Below are positions 12,242 to 22,729 of a stretch of DNA of 64,000 bases, piece after piece. Both the position numbers and the translations under genes were made by a program. Source of the DNA: Ciona intestinalis (Eukaryota > Chordata > Ascidiacea > Phlebobranchia > Cionidae); the NCBI RefSeq assembly GCF_000224145.3, contig NC_020176.2, forward strand, positions 4,253,825-4,317,824. The letters are read 5' to 3'. The notes beneath the pieces are model-generated. The model worked only from the letters and a program-made list of their open reading frames with translations. It was not told where the DNA came from and made no database searches. Numbering within the stretch: the stretch's first letter is position 1; the number at the start of each line of letters is the position of its first letter.

Positions 12242-12966
12242 TATCTTTACCAAGCCGGCGACTCTGTTTGACGACTTTTACATTTATAATCACTGTTTCT
12301 ATACCGTAGCTGTCCGGATTTAAAACTGACAGCCAACCGTTGTACTAACCTGTCGTCCCACAAAATATTACGACAAAATAAATATGTGCAAACTATCATT
12401 AACTATGTTAAAATATTTCTACGTTTATTCCGTTGTCAGCAATGTGATAACGGCTAACCGATGGCGGAATTATGTACAAGATCACAGTTTGTATCTCTCC
12501 ACCAAATTTTAAAAGAGGGGATAGGTCATTCAACCAAGTAACGCTAGACAAATATTTTTATTCTAGTTCCAAAAAAGATAGATAGTATCATAATATACAA
12601 GAATGGGAAAGTAAAGTCCTTTTAAATTATACTATGCAACGGTTTGTTGTCAGTAAAACACCGTTCTTCCTGGTTCTATTAAGATAAACTCAGAAAAAAA
12701 AGAAAAAGGCTGATCGTTGGGAAAAAGGTGTCCTGTGTGGTTGTCCAAAATATGTTAATACTACGCCATATCAATGTAACGTTTCCATAGTTGGGGAATT
12801 ATGCTTGGAGTTTACGCGTGTGGTTGTATTATGATGCTGACACGTAGGACTCAAGGTGTGAAGTTTATAAGAATTAACAAATAATAATCCAACGCTGTTA
12901 CAGCACAGAGCGTGTGCTGCTCAAGCCGTTAACGAATCGGATCTGTTTTGGTAGATACATTTTGTA
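12242..12966. promoter_or_regulatory. Divergent promoter between the DZF gene and CDIN1
   Basis: The two start codons face away from each other with about 725 bp between them. No repeat of the families seen elsewhere lies here, which is unusual for this window. This fits a shared or back-to-back promoter. No TATA box stands out. Inference from layout. Confidence 0.5.
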
Positions 12967-13878
12967 ATGAAACGAGAGGAATTCGAGGAGATTATTTCAT
13001 TTATTAAGTCAAACAAATGCAAGAAATTAAATGGTTTGATCAACCAAGTAAAAGATATGTTTGAAGCCAAATTTTCCTACCAAACATTAGTGAGCATATG
13101 TCTCATACATCACCAAAACCATGTGAAAAAAACAATTCATGATAAAAGCACAGATGCGTGCATAGAAAAATATTATTCTAACTTTTTACAAAGTAAAATA
13201 GATGCAAAAAGCCATAAAAACTCAGCACTGGTGGAAATTGCAACCGAAAACGACATTCCACCTTTACTGCTTGCTAGATTAATTTTACATAGACATCTTA
13301 AATTAAAAGCAGAGCAAAGCGACCATACGGAAACAAACGAAAGAGTTAATCTTAAAACTGAAGTTGCTCGACTGGTAAAAGATCCATTTTTAATCGAAGA
13401 CAAAGTTTTATCATGGGAAGTACGGCAATGCATTCTACATGATTTTGGTTATGGCCAAGTAACTGATTCAGTACGAAGTCTTATTGGTTCAGAATATGAA
13501 CACAAACTAGTGACGCATGTGAAAGAGTTGAATATTCCATTTCAGACTGAGGTTGATTTAAAGAAATTGGGATTTGATAAAACACCGGATATTAAACTTG
13601 AAATCCCATTTAAGTTGAAAAACCAAGTGGTTTGCTGGATTGAAAGTAAAGCTTCTTTCGGCACTCCTGAAGAACATATGTATTATGTGAATAAACAATA
13701 CAACAGCTACTGGAATCGATTTGGGCCAGGACTGGTGATCTATTGGTTTGGTTTTGTTGATGAATTGGCGCATGATATGCTCAAGAAGAATATCCTGGTT
13801 ATGGATAGATTTCCACTTCCTGCAGAAGTTTCCTTTTATAATCCTGCTTTAGTTGTTAAAGATGATAAACTATCATAG
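12967..13878 (+). CDS. CDIN1: CDAN1-interacting nuclease 1 homologue (C15orf41)
   Basis: Single-exon, 303 residues, slightly longer than human CDIN1 (about 281). The C-terminal half matches the family's restriction-endonuclease-like fold. It has KTPDIKLEIP followed by CWIESKASFG, which supply the Asp and the Glu-x-Lys of a PD-(D/E)XK nuclease site (residues about 205-230). SYWNRFGPGLVIYWFGF follows and is the strongest family signature. The N-terminal half is helical (HHQNHVKKTIH, CIEKYYSNFL). In humans the partner is codanin-1 and mutations cause congenital dyserythropoietic anaemia type I; that is family knowledge, not visible here. The ATG at 12967 is the first in frame. The gene is divergent from the DZF gene and convergent with PIGN. 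It has no introns, unlike the vertebrate gene. Confidence 0.93.
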   Translation: MKREEFEEIISFIKSNKCKKLNGLINQVKDMFEAKFSYQTLVSICLIHHQNHVKKTIHDKSTDACIEKYYSNFLQSKIDAKSHKNSALVEIATENDIPPLLLARLILHRHLKLKAEQSDHTETNERVNLKTEVARLVKDPFLIEDKVLSWEVRQCILHDFGYGQVTDSVRSLIGSEYEHKLVTHVKELNIPFQTEVDLKKLGFDKTPDIKLEIPFKLKNQVVCWIESKASFGTPEEHMYYVNKQYNSYWNRFGPGLVIYWFGFVDELAHDMLKKNILVMDRFPLPAEVSFYNPALVVKDDKLS

Positions 13879-14447
13879 CAGTACAACTGTCCCCGAAATG
13901 GTCTTTCGCATTATATTTATTTTTACCTTCTTATACAGGTTACAAACTGCCTTGGCAGGGAACTTGGCATGCTGCAGTAATATAAGACAGACACACTCAC
14001 ATACACAACTATAATAAATTAATATTGTTGTTAATGGTCTGGAACTTGTCCAGCAGGCCTTTTGGCAGGATGACAATTTGAAATAACTCTGTATGGGATT
14101 ACTGTTCGTGTCAGGGCAATGACAAAAGGTGTCTTCTAAATTTAACCTTTTATTTGTCTCTTTAATTCTGGAAGGAAAAATTGTTAAAAATAAACGACAA
14201 GATATGGCGAGGAAACAACATTTTTAAAAATAAATAAAATATCCATAGGTTACAAAACAAGCGCTATAACCCCATCACACAACTATTTAAACCGGTATTT
14301 TTAACTGATTGATGAAGAAAAAACAAATTAAACTAAGTATATTGCTGGGTTAAATAAAAAACAAATCAAACTAAGTATATTGCTCAATACACAGTGTAAA
14401 CTATTTAATCACACTAGTACTTTATACAACGAAGATAAAACACAAAG
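13879..14447. other. Convergent intergenic stretch, CDIN1 and PIGN 3' ends
   Basis: Holds the 3' untranslated regions of two converging genes. A short direct repeat of about 20 bp (AACTAAGTATATTGCT) occurs at about 14330 and 14369. Nothing else recognised. Confidence 0.4.
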
Positions 14448-17400
14448 TTATCTTAGTAATGAACAAGATGTTACAAATTTCGCAACAGCTAAGAAAAGCA
14501 ACACCGAAAGTACCATTGACATGCAAATAACATAATGACTGATACTTGTCCCGATGTCCAACCACGAACCACTGTCTTGGACCTGGGATATACAAGCAAA
14601 TATTAGCGGTACTATTTATAATGAAGTCAAAAAAAAAGAAGAAAAAATGCATTCCAATGACATGCTAACAATGAGTACTACAGAGCACAGATGTTGCAGG
14701 AGTCATTATAAATATTTGCGCTACCGCCTATTATTTATAATAAAACCATACTCACCAAAAAGAAAAAGTGCATTCCAACGACATCACTGACAATAAGTAC
14801 TGCATAGCATAGTTGTTGCATATTTGTACGAGTCACAGTTGCAATACAGCACAGTGTGCAAGCCACTAACAGGTAAGGTAGGAGAACCTAAAACATAGGA
14901 GTTCTTGTAGCAGAAAGTTACATATTATGATTATTATACAATAAATGCAAAAGATGTAATTCTAACTTAACACATACTGTTGTTAAAAAAATAAAGAATA
15001 GGAGCAGAAACTTGGTTGCAGATAGTACTACATCATACAATAAGTGAATGACAAAAAATATCTAATTCTAACTTTAATTTAATACATATTGATGTTAAAC
15101 ACACAGAAAATAACAGATAGTTGTTAAACACATATTGTTAAATGGTAACTTACTATTATTCAAAAAGGAAAAATAGTTTTAATTGAATGAAATATACCAC
15201 TATACAAAAGTACCCTATATATTGCATTATACGTATAGTATATATTGTTGATAAATACCTTATATGCAAGAAGTAATCCCATGACCAGGTGATTGTAGAC
15301 GGTTAAAAAAGGTAAAACAACTTTCACATCAAAGCTATTAATACTGGCAATGTTCCCAACACCAAAGAATGCCAGGACGATAAAAAATATGAACATGTAT
15401 CCAACCCTCAACGTAGAAAACAAAAGAGCTTTTAAAAAACCTGTAATCAATTTATATTTAAATAGTTTTATAGTTATTGAAGGGGATGCTTACTTTGGTT
15501 TGTAGAGGTTTTGGTGAATGAATATTCCTCTAGGAGTTTTGGGTTGCTATCTAGGTGAAATTCCACTTGAACCCAGCTGTAAAGAAGAAGGCAAAATACA
15601 ACACAAAAAACTGCATCGTATGAAAGACTGATCAGAATATACACAGTAAGGTGACAACAGAAAATTGTCACTAAGCGGAGAGTAACGTTGGTGGTTTGTA
15701 AGAGTGGAAGAACCCAGCTAAGTAGGAGAAGTGACCAACTTAATATATGCAGTGCAATAGGCATGCTGCCTTGGTTTGAAGAGATGTACATTGCTGTAGG
15801 TTGAATGCAACCAGCAATAAAAGGTAGGGTGGTAAGAAACTTAGTAAGCAGAGATGTCTCTTTTGAATTGAGTAGAAAACATAGAATACTTCCAGACAAT
15901 CCACCTCCAAAAACCAGGAAACTGTTCGGAGCTCTTCCTACTGTTGGTAGAAGTGGAAACGCAGCTGCTAATGTACAAACCACCGTCCACTGGTGTTTTG
16001 ATTTACGTGGTAGGCTTGTAAAGTGGATGGTCACTGCAAAAAGTAGAAGCTCTACGGTTAGTATGTATCTGTAGAAGAAGCTAAGAACCAAAGCCCATAC
16101 TCCAAGCATGAAAGCACAAATGTGTAAAAGAAGTTTTTGGAAGAACGGTCTGTTGGAAGAGATGTACATTACTCCTGCTTGAATTGTGTGTTTCTGAGTT
16201 GAGATGTGGTACCAGATAGCAATAGGTAGAGTGCAGTAGAGATAATATAACTTTGGTAAATCAAGAACATATATTCGTACCACAACAAATAATGCACTTA
16301 AACAAAACACGTAAGAAAGCCATGAAAACATCTGTGTTTTTCCAAGTGGAGTCATCTTTTTAGACTGGCTTGAAATGAAGTCAACATGATGTAGAAGCAT
16401 AAGAATAGATTCTACTATCCAACCAATGAAGCTTAAAACAATAGAAAAGTAAAGGACAGATCTGTGGTAAATGTGAAAGTAGTTCATTCCTTCAAGAGAA
16501 AGAGACATCAGTTCATGACTTAAATTGTTCGCACCAATGTAGTCGCCCTGTTTTATCAGTTCAGTTATTTTTCTATCTAAGTCAATTACCCCGCTGTGTG
16601 ACAGCTTTGGAAACGGAGAAAAGGTAAAAGTTTTGTTTCGTATTGACTCCATTTTAACTACAAATTGCTCCGAAAGTTGCCTTGCATTGGCATGGAGGAG
16701 ATGTGCTTTGGTTTTCGAATCTAATGAGATATGTTCAATTGGCAGCTCCCCTACTGAGTTAACAGGGATGGGAACACCCACTAATGTTGACATAAGAGGG
16801 GCAATGTCAGCTTGGTTCACATCTCTTCGCTCAGAAGGATCAAGACCCCATGATCTGGAAACAAGGTTTAATTTCATAGTTAACTATATTCTCCAACCCA
16901 GCGGTCACTAATGGGTTGTCTAAATTGTCAGCCAGACAGAAAAAATAATCACTCTTTAAGTTACATACATGGTAAATCCTAAGTTGACACGAGGTGTATG
17001 AAACAAAACACCCATGTTATGACGACTGCCTGCTTCCTTTTAGCAAGGATAAAGCAAGTTACATTCATTTCAGCAGATTAAAGATGGCTGTATACAGTAT
17101 CCGGCATGCGGAGTTGTATGCAAACTCATTACGGAGTTCCGCATGCGGCAGCAAAATCCGAAAAAAACAGACAAAACTGTGTACAGCCACCTTAAAAATA
17201 GAAAATAGGGACCTATTCATCAGTTTTGTAATAATATTAGCAATTTTGACATCTAAATTTTGGAAATATTCAGTTTCCATTTTACCTTGTAAGTTGGGCT
17301 TCTTCATCTGTTAATGGGGTTTGGATGTCTTTATGTTTATTTGCTCCAGCTCCCCAAACAACAAGAGGAGTTAAAGTTTCAGAGGCGAGACCGGCACCAT

Positions 17401-19739
17401 GGGAACCTACAAACACAAATGGTTATGTTCATGTCAGTTTACATCAAAGATTTTACGTTATATTGAACAAGTACATGTCAATGCCACTTTTATAATTATT
17501 TTTGTTTAAAATATAACTATGCGACAATAAATACTAAAATAATCTGTATTGACTACAATAGGCCATTTCTGGTGTATTGGTCAAACTGTAGCATAAATCT
17601 TAGGTTCTTATGACAGGCCACAGTGTAGGACCTTACCCGCATAAAATAGAACATATTGATTACAAAATACACCAGTCAACAATCAACTTTAACAGGAGAA
17701 TAATTAAAAATGAGACAACATTGAAAAACAAGATACAAACACCCTCCTTACCCCAGTCTGTCATCCCGTGATCAGCAGTAAACACATACGCAGTTTTTTC
17801 ATCCTGATAAAACTTGTTAAACATCCCAACAATGCGTTCAACTCCAGTGTCAACTTTTTTAATGTTTTCCAAGTATTCTCTGTGCAATAAAACACATATT
17901 TAATTCAGCTAATTTATCACACAGGGTTTCCCAAACTTTGTGGCCATGGACCCTTCTTGTAGCTTTTACTCTTCTGGGAACTCAATTTTATGATGAACTA
18001 TTTTTCACTTAACTGTGATATATCTATTTAATCTGTTTTAGTATTAGTTAGCCTATCTTCGATTCTTATTTAGTGAACTTTAATTAATAATAGCACTGCT
18101 AACTTATCCCCCAAGGCATCTACTTACTTTGACATTGGGTGATGGCTGTGACCATTTGTATCAATCCCCAGCAAATGAAGGAAAAACACAGTGTTGTCTT
18201 GTTTTAGTAAATGATTCAGTGTTGCGTTATCTTCAGCAGAGTGAAAAAAGTCCTTCATTTTGTCGAAAACCCATTCATCCAAAAGTGATGAGTCATCCCC
18301 AGCAAATGATTGTGTGTCACCATGGTAACAGTGAATGTGCACGTGGTGAATGTTTTCACCTGGGCCATAAATTATTTAACCAATTATCAGATTTACAAGG
18401 CTTCTATAATGTTTAGTAGGTTAGGGTAAGATGGTATAAGTTTTCCATCTCTTTTATTGTCCCATTTAGTAGTAATAAACAAGAAAGTTTACAAAATTAA
18501 ATACCTGCATCCTTACTCAAAACGAACATTGTTAATGTGAAAACTACAATCAGGAAATTTTAAATAGGTCCATTGTATGCTAATTACAGTATCCATCTTA
18601 CCGCATAAAATTTTAATTGAAATAAATAATAAATTCTGATTAGATAAAAATAGCACAGCAAAATTTTTAAACGGTTTATAGTCTGAACAGTTAAAAAACT
18701 GCTGGTCTAATCCATACCTACCTTTAGCAAACAATGGCAGAACATCCGGACTACCCCATGCCCAGGTGTTTCTACTTTTGTTGAAAACGCTGTCAAATTC
18801 AATCGGGTTTTCCTCCCAACCTGGATGTAGAAATTATAGAAGTTAATATTTCAGAGTTTCTAAAATTCACTTTGTATAACTATATTTGGCCATGAAAGCT
18901 CAACCACCAGTGGCAAATTGATCAATGCCCGTTTTTGAGGCAATACCCATAAAGTTACTATACGTAAAAATGCCTGGTGATTGAGATTACTAGACATATA
19001 TGCGCAACATATTAGGCCTATATATATAAAAACTATAATAATGAAATGCCCACCCACCTTTTAATACAGCACTGACATCCTCATAGAAGCCAGCTATAAG
19101 TGCAACATGACCAGGTCGAGTTTCTGTTGGAACTCTGGTGTGAGAAATCCCCCATGATCCACTGTTCTCTATGATGTTACTGAAAAAAGGATGTATGTGA
19201 TGTGTAAGTTGTGTAATGTGTACTTTATATTACGCATTGTGGTGCTAGTGAAAAGTCTTCCCCCCACCTTATTTGCTAACCACTAACCCCTAACCCCTAT
19301 AACCACTAACCCCTAACCCCTATAACCACTAACCCCTATAACCATCAACACCTAACCCCCTAACCTAGGGGTTAGTGGTTAGCAAATAAGGTGGGGGGAG
19401 ATTCCTCACTAGCACCCACATTGTTTGTGTGCATGTCCTGTATTATGATAATTAGAGTGGTCTTAAAAGGGAGCAAAAACATTGAAGTACTGCAGTACAA
19501 ACATCGACATACCGTAAGAATGGACTTCTGGATTTACCATGTTCATCTAACTCGTAGAATTTGTCAGCTCTGAGACCATCTGCAACGAACAAAACTAATC
19601 TTTGAGCTGGAACTTTGACGGGGGGCTTAATTTCTTTCATTCCATGAATAATTGGAGACGTAAAGTAAATGTCGAAGACAGATACAAATAAAATAAAGTG
19701 AACAAAAATACTGATTACAAAGAAATTGACAAAATTCAT
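14448..19739 (-). CDS. PIGN: GPI ethanolamine phosphate transferase 1
   Basis: Adds ethanolamine phosphate to the first mannose of the GPI-anchor precursor in the ER membrane. Ten exons: 19512-19739, 19058-19179, 18722-18820, 18128-18359, 17752-17879, 17286-17406, 15494-16854, 15259-15440, 14756-14887, 14448-14582; about 912 residues against about 931 in human. It starts with an N-terminal signal-anchor ([18 protein letters not shown]). The lumenal alkaline-phosphatase-like domain follows, with the metal-site strings [25 protein letters not shown] and [12 protein letters not shown] long multi-spanning membrane domain comes next, mostly in one exon of about 1.36 kb. [14 protein letters not shown] and [15 protein letters not shown] near the end are PIGN hallmarks. 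It diverges from the gene at 20390 and converges with CDIN1. Splice edges may be off by one base. Confidence 0.95.
14640..14735 (-). pseudogene. Decayed duplicate of PIGN exon 9
   Basis: This piece of the last intron resembles the 3' half of PIGN exon 9 (14756-14887). On the minus strand both share TGTGCTCTGTAGTACTCATTG versus TATGCTATGCAGTACTTATTG and the following TTGGAATGCA. One base is missing relative to the real exon, so the copy is out of frame. I read it as a local tandem duplication that has decayed. Confidence 0.6.
16905..17065. repeat. SINE-like dispersed repeat in PIGN intron 6
   Basis: Carries GGTCACTAATGGGTTGTC and AATTGTCAGCCA, then CACGAGGTGTATGAAAC and CACCCATGTTATGACGACTG. 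It is a 5'-longer copy of the family at 4088 and lines up with the body of the element at 24850-25155. Confidence 0.6.
17080..17200. mobile_element. ~115-bp inverted-repeat element (AAGATGGCTGTATACAGT)
   Basis: Begins AAGATGGCTGTATACAGTAT and ends ACTGTGTACAGCCACCTT, so its ends are inverted repeats of about 18 bp. Internal GCATGCGG palindromes flank TGCAAACTCATTACGGAG. A related copy is at 54714-54830. Too short to encode a protein. Confidence 0.65.
17555..17655. repeat. Dispersed repeat, 'CCATTTCTGG...CTTAGGTTCTTATG' family
   Basis: Another copy of the family described at 5097, recognised by the CATAAATCTTAGG and GACCTTACCCGCAT landmarks. It is in a PIGN intron. Confidence 0.35.
18413..18505. 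mobile_element. MITE fragment, left end only
   Basis: Starts TAGTAGGTTAGGGTAAGATGG, continues TTGTCCCATTTAGTAGTAA, then fades. It is a one-ended fragment of the MITE family at 5951, inside a PIGN intron. Confidence 0.5.
19232..19425. repeat. Fold-back structure with CCCCTAACCACTAA minisatellite core
   Basis: Two arms of about 55-60 bp (19232-19292 and 19369-19425) are inverted copies of each other: GGTGCTAGTG, CCCCCCACCTTATTTGC and TAACCACTAACCCCT recur in reverse complement. Between them are tandem repeats of AACCCCTATAACCACT type. It lies in PIGN intron 1 and could form a long hairpin. Confidence 0.75.
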
Positions 19740-20389
19740 GCTTTATTTTTTAAGTTTTCGACAGACCGATTTAATCTGCAATACAGGGATTACCTTAGAT
19801 ATATCCTTCTGGGTATAATAAAATCAAAAGTATAGCAACAAATTTTGAAACAGAAACTGGTAAGTTTCACGACATCGGAACCAAAAACATAAATACTAAT
19901 ACCTTCACGTTACGCAAGTTATATCTGCGGTATATTTATTGTATAACCTTATCTTAAGTCACGCAAATTAGAATTTTAAAATTCGCTCCATCCATAACCA
20001 CAAGTTACGAATGAACGAACACCCAACGTAAATAAATAAAAAAAGTTCGTGCGATTTCTATGGTCGTTGCAGTTTTGGGACATTTTTAAATTCCGCGCGA
20101 GGTTTATTGTTGTATTAAAAAGTAAAAAGGTAAATGAAAAATTACCACCAAATAAATTTAGCATCAAATTATTTTTATTCAGTTTAGAAAAACTATAAAG
20201 TATGTTGAAAACTATGTTTAAAAACTTGATAGCAAATACTTTATAATGTTTAGAAAGCATTTGTTTTCGTATTGACTTTCTCATTTCTTGTAAAACGGAT
20301 ATTTATATATGCAAGTTGATTTGTTGTAAAGTGCATATATTTTTATAGACTCTGGTTGATAGGAAATTATAATTGCTTTCTACTGAACC
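19740..20389. promoter_or_regulatory. Divergent promoter between PIGN and the gene at 20390
   Basis: About 650 bp separates two start codons pointing away from each other, with no recognised repeat inside. The sequence is AT-rich with no clear TATA arrangement. Inference from layout. Confidence 0.45.
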
Positions 20390-20942
20390 ATGACACAGGA
20401 ATATTCAAAAGTCGAAGAATCAATTTTACAAATTTCTGAACTTTCCGAATCGACACAAGTGATGTTGAAAGAAATGAACATGACCGTGGCTTCAAAAAGA
20501 GCAACATATCCTTGGAAAATAGGAAAACTCCAAAAGTCAATATGTGACCTTGAATGCGCGCAACTAGAAAATTATGAACCAGTGGTTGGGAGCTCGGCTT
20601 TGGACATAAAAGATAATTCTGTGGCCATTTCTACTGCCATGAAACAATACAAAGCGTTAATAAAACATAGGAGCCAGGTGAATATACTGTTTTAGGTATA
20701 TGGTAAACAAAACGCAGCATATGTTGGTAAACTTGGAGTATATTTGTCGCTGGTATTCTGGTATATATAAATATGTTTCTTTGCTTAATAATTCTGGTCT
20801 TTTACAGGATGGAAAACATGATGAACTGATCCAGCATGCTAAAACTCTCAGTCAGCTTCAAAACTTACCTGTTGTGGATCTACATGCAGAAGTTGTGGTA
20901 CATCCTGAGCCTCTACCTGTCAATATGGAAACTGATATTTGA
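20390..20942 (+). CDS. Unrecognised 140-residue, two-exon protein
   Basis: Exon 1 is 20390-20677 and exon 2 is 20808-20942, joined by GTGAAT and TTTACAG. The joined frame gives about 140 residues. I do not recognise the family. The first half is hydrophilic and heptad-like (VEESILQISELSESTQVML), so a coiled coil is plausible. It has no signal peptide or membrane segment. The C-terminal third (HAKTLSQLQNLPVVDLHAEV) is also helical and then Pro/Glu-rich. The correct splice junction and the clean stop support a real small gene. It is divergent from PIGN and convergent with VTA1. It could be a small subunit of a cytoskeletal or kinetochore complex, but nothing in the sequence shows that. Confidence 0.6.
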
Positions 20943-21853
20943 GAACACCAAACAAACCATAGTCCATACCATCACCATGCATAGATATAGCAAATGTCAT
21001 AAGACATAAAGTGCTGTTCATGAGAACAGTTGGTTAATCTTCTCATTCTTTTTTTAATGTAAAAGGTTATAAATCCTCAGTTTTGTTTATATATATATAT
21101 ATATAATATCATCTTGCTCTTTCATAGTTTTTCATTCTTAGTATATACATTGTAACAGTTTATATATTAAAATATTTGAGTAGTAAAAAGTGCCCAACTT
21201 GTAAAATATCTGTAAGATTGTGGAAATTTCCGCCATATTTTTATAAAACATTACATTAGATAAATCCAATGGTAGTTTACCAGCTGTTCTAAGAGATAAG
21301 ACATTATCTTTGCTAAACAAAACGTACCTAACTACACTGTGAGAGAAATAAACTGTAACATACTCTGCCATAATATATTTATATATAGTACTCCTGTTTA
21401 AGCTTAATAAGCTGGTCTTTTATCCTTGTTGTGGTAAATTAGTAATTAATTGTTACAAATCACATGTAATAACTAATAACTTGTACTGCTGATTCTAAGG
21501 TATATAATATATTCATTTATGTTACAGTAACACAAACTAGCAACTACTAATCATCATTAAAATTACAATATCGGGTTTCCAAAAAGAAAAAGAGTTTTAA
21601 GAATAATATCAACTGAAAATAGAATTGTATACTGGCAACAGGAAAACCAGTTCTTAGTTAGGGTACTGCTATTGTCTTTTTAATGCATAGTTCCGCTTGT
21701 GCTAGGGCTGGATGTCAAAACTGATATTATATATAGGTTTTAAACTATTTATGTATACTTATTTAAATAATGTTATTTGGGTTAATGGAAGAGTTAAGTT
21801 TGCTGCCTCAGTTTACCAGCCCTTTATATAAAACTCAGGGTGTCTGTGTACGA
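20943..21853. other. Convergent intergenic stretch
   Basis: 3' flanks of the gene at 20390 and of VTA1. AT-rich, with a (TA)n run near 21092-21106. No gene or recognised repeat. Confidence 0.4.
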
Positions 21854-22729
21854 TCACTCTTTTCCAGTACGTAGAAGTTTTAGGCATTTTTCAAGCAGAT
21901 TGATCGCACCGGGTACGTCCTCATACTGCAGCGCACTGCCTGCGTGTTTGCAAAGTTTTTCAGCTTGCTGCATCAAGTCAGGGGAGAGACCAGCACCACT
22001 GCTGCTTGCTTCCTCTTCATATTGGGGTTGTGGTTCAGGCTGTGGCTGGACTCTCGGACTTGGTTTAGGTTGCTCAGTGTAGCTTGATGGTCCGGGATCA
22101 GCGTAAGTGGATGATGATGGTCCTGGGGCGCTGTAGGAGGGTCCAGGTTGGGCTTGGTTGTCTTTAGAATAGCTCTCATCAGTTAATGGACCCTCTTCAT
22201 CACCAATAGGTCCTGGTATGGGAGCTTCATTGTTTTTCAAGCATCTGTGTATGTACGTGGCCTTCCATCGAGCATATTTTCTCAGGGAAACTACTTTATC
22301 TGGCAGCTCTTCTTTGAATGTCTGAAGAACATCAAAAAGGATTGCGCTTGTGTAGAAAGTTCGTACCAAATGCTTGTTAAAGTTACTATCTCTGTCTTGT
22401 TTATCAGCGGAGACAAATAACTCCATGGCTGCTCCGTAGACAACTTCATACCCGGAACTATCACCACCTTGAATATCTTCAGCAAAATCCGGATGATTCA
22501 GCAATGCCTGCTTATGCGCCTCTGCATAATCCATCAAATTTAGCAAGAAGCCTTTTGCATCTGGGTCTTTTTTAACATCAGGTTTCATGGCTCTTTCAAG
22601 AGCATAGATATTGCAGTAATAGGATGCAACGGGTGCTTCACTTTTTAGCTCTTTTGCAGCATTAATGTATGGACGAACAATTTTCAGTTTGTCGGGCACT
22701 GGTGGGAGTGGCTTAACTTCCATTTTCAT
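21854..22729 (-). CDS. VTA1: VTA1 (LIP5), ESCRT-III/VPS4 cofactor
   Basis: Promotes oligomerisation and activity of the AAA-ATPase VPS4 during multivesicular-body formation on endosomes. It is a single exon of 291 residues (human about 307). The N-terminal tandem-MIT-like domain (residues about 8-165) has ASYYCNIYALERAMK, and then YARWKATYIHRCLKNNEAPIPGP, a family signature. A Pro/Ser/Gln-rich linker follows (about 170-240). The C-terminal VSL domain that binds VPS4 reads QAEKLCKHAGSALQYEDV followed by LEKCLKLLRTGKE. Two Met codons open the frame (MKM); I kept the first. It has no introns, in contrast to the multi-exon vertebrate gene. Confidence 0.95.
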   Translation of the reverse strand: MKMEVKPLPPVPDKLKIVRPYINAAKELKSEAPVASYYCNIYALERAMKPDVKKDPDAKGFLLNLMDYAEAHKQALLNHPDFAEDIQGGDSSGYEVVYGAAMELFVSADKQDRDSNFNKHLVRTFYTSAILFDVLQTFKEELPDKVVSLRKYARWKATYIHRCLKNNEAPIPGPIGDEEGPLTDESYSKDNQAQPGPSYSAPGPSSSTYADPGPSSYTEQPKPSPRVQPQPEPQPQYEEEASSSGAGLSPDLMQQAEKLCKHAGSALQYEDVPGAINLLEKCLKLLRTGKE

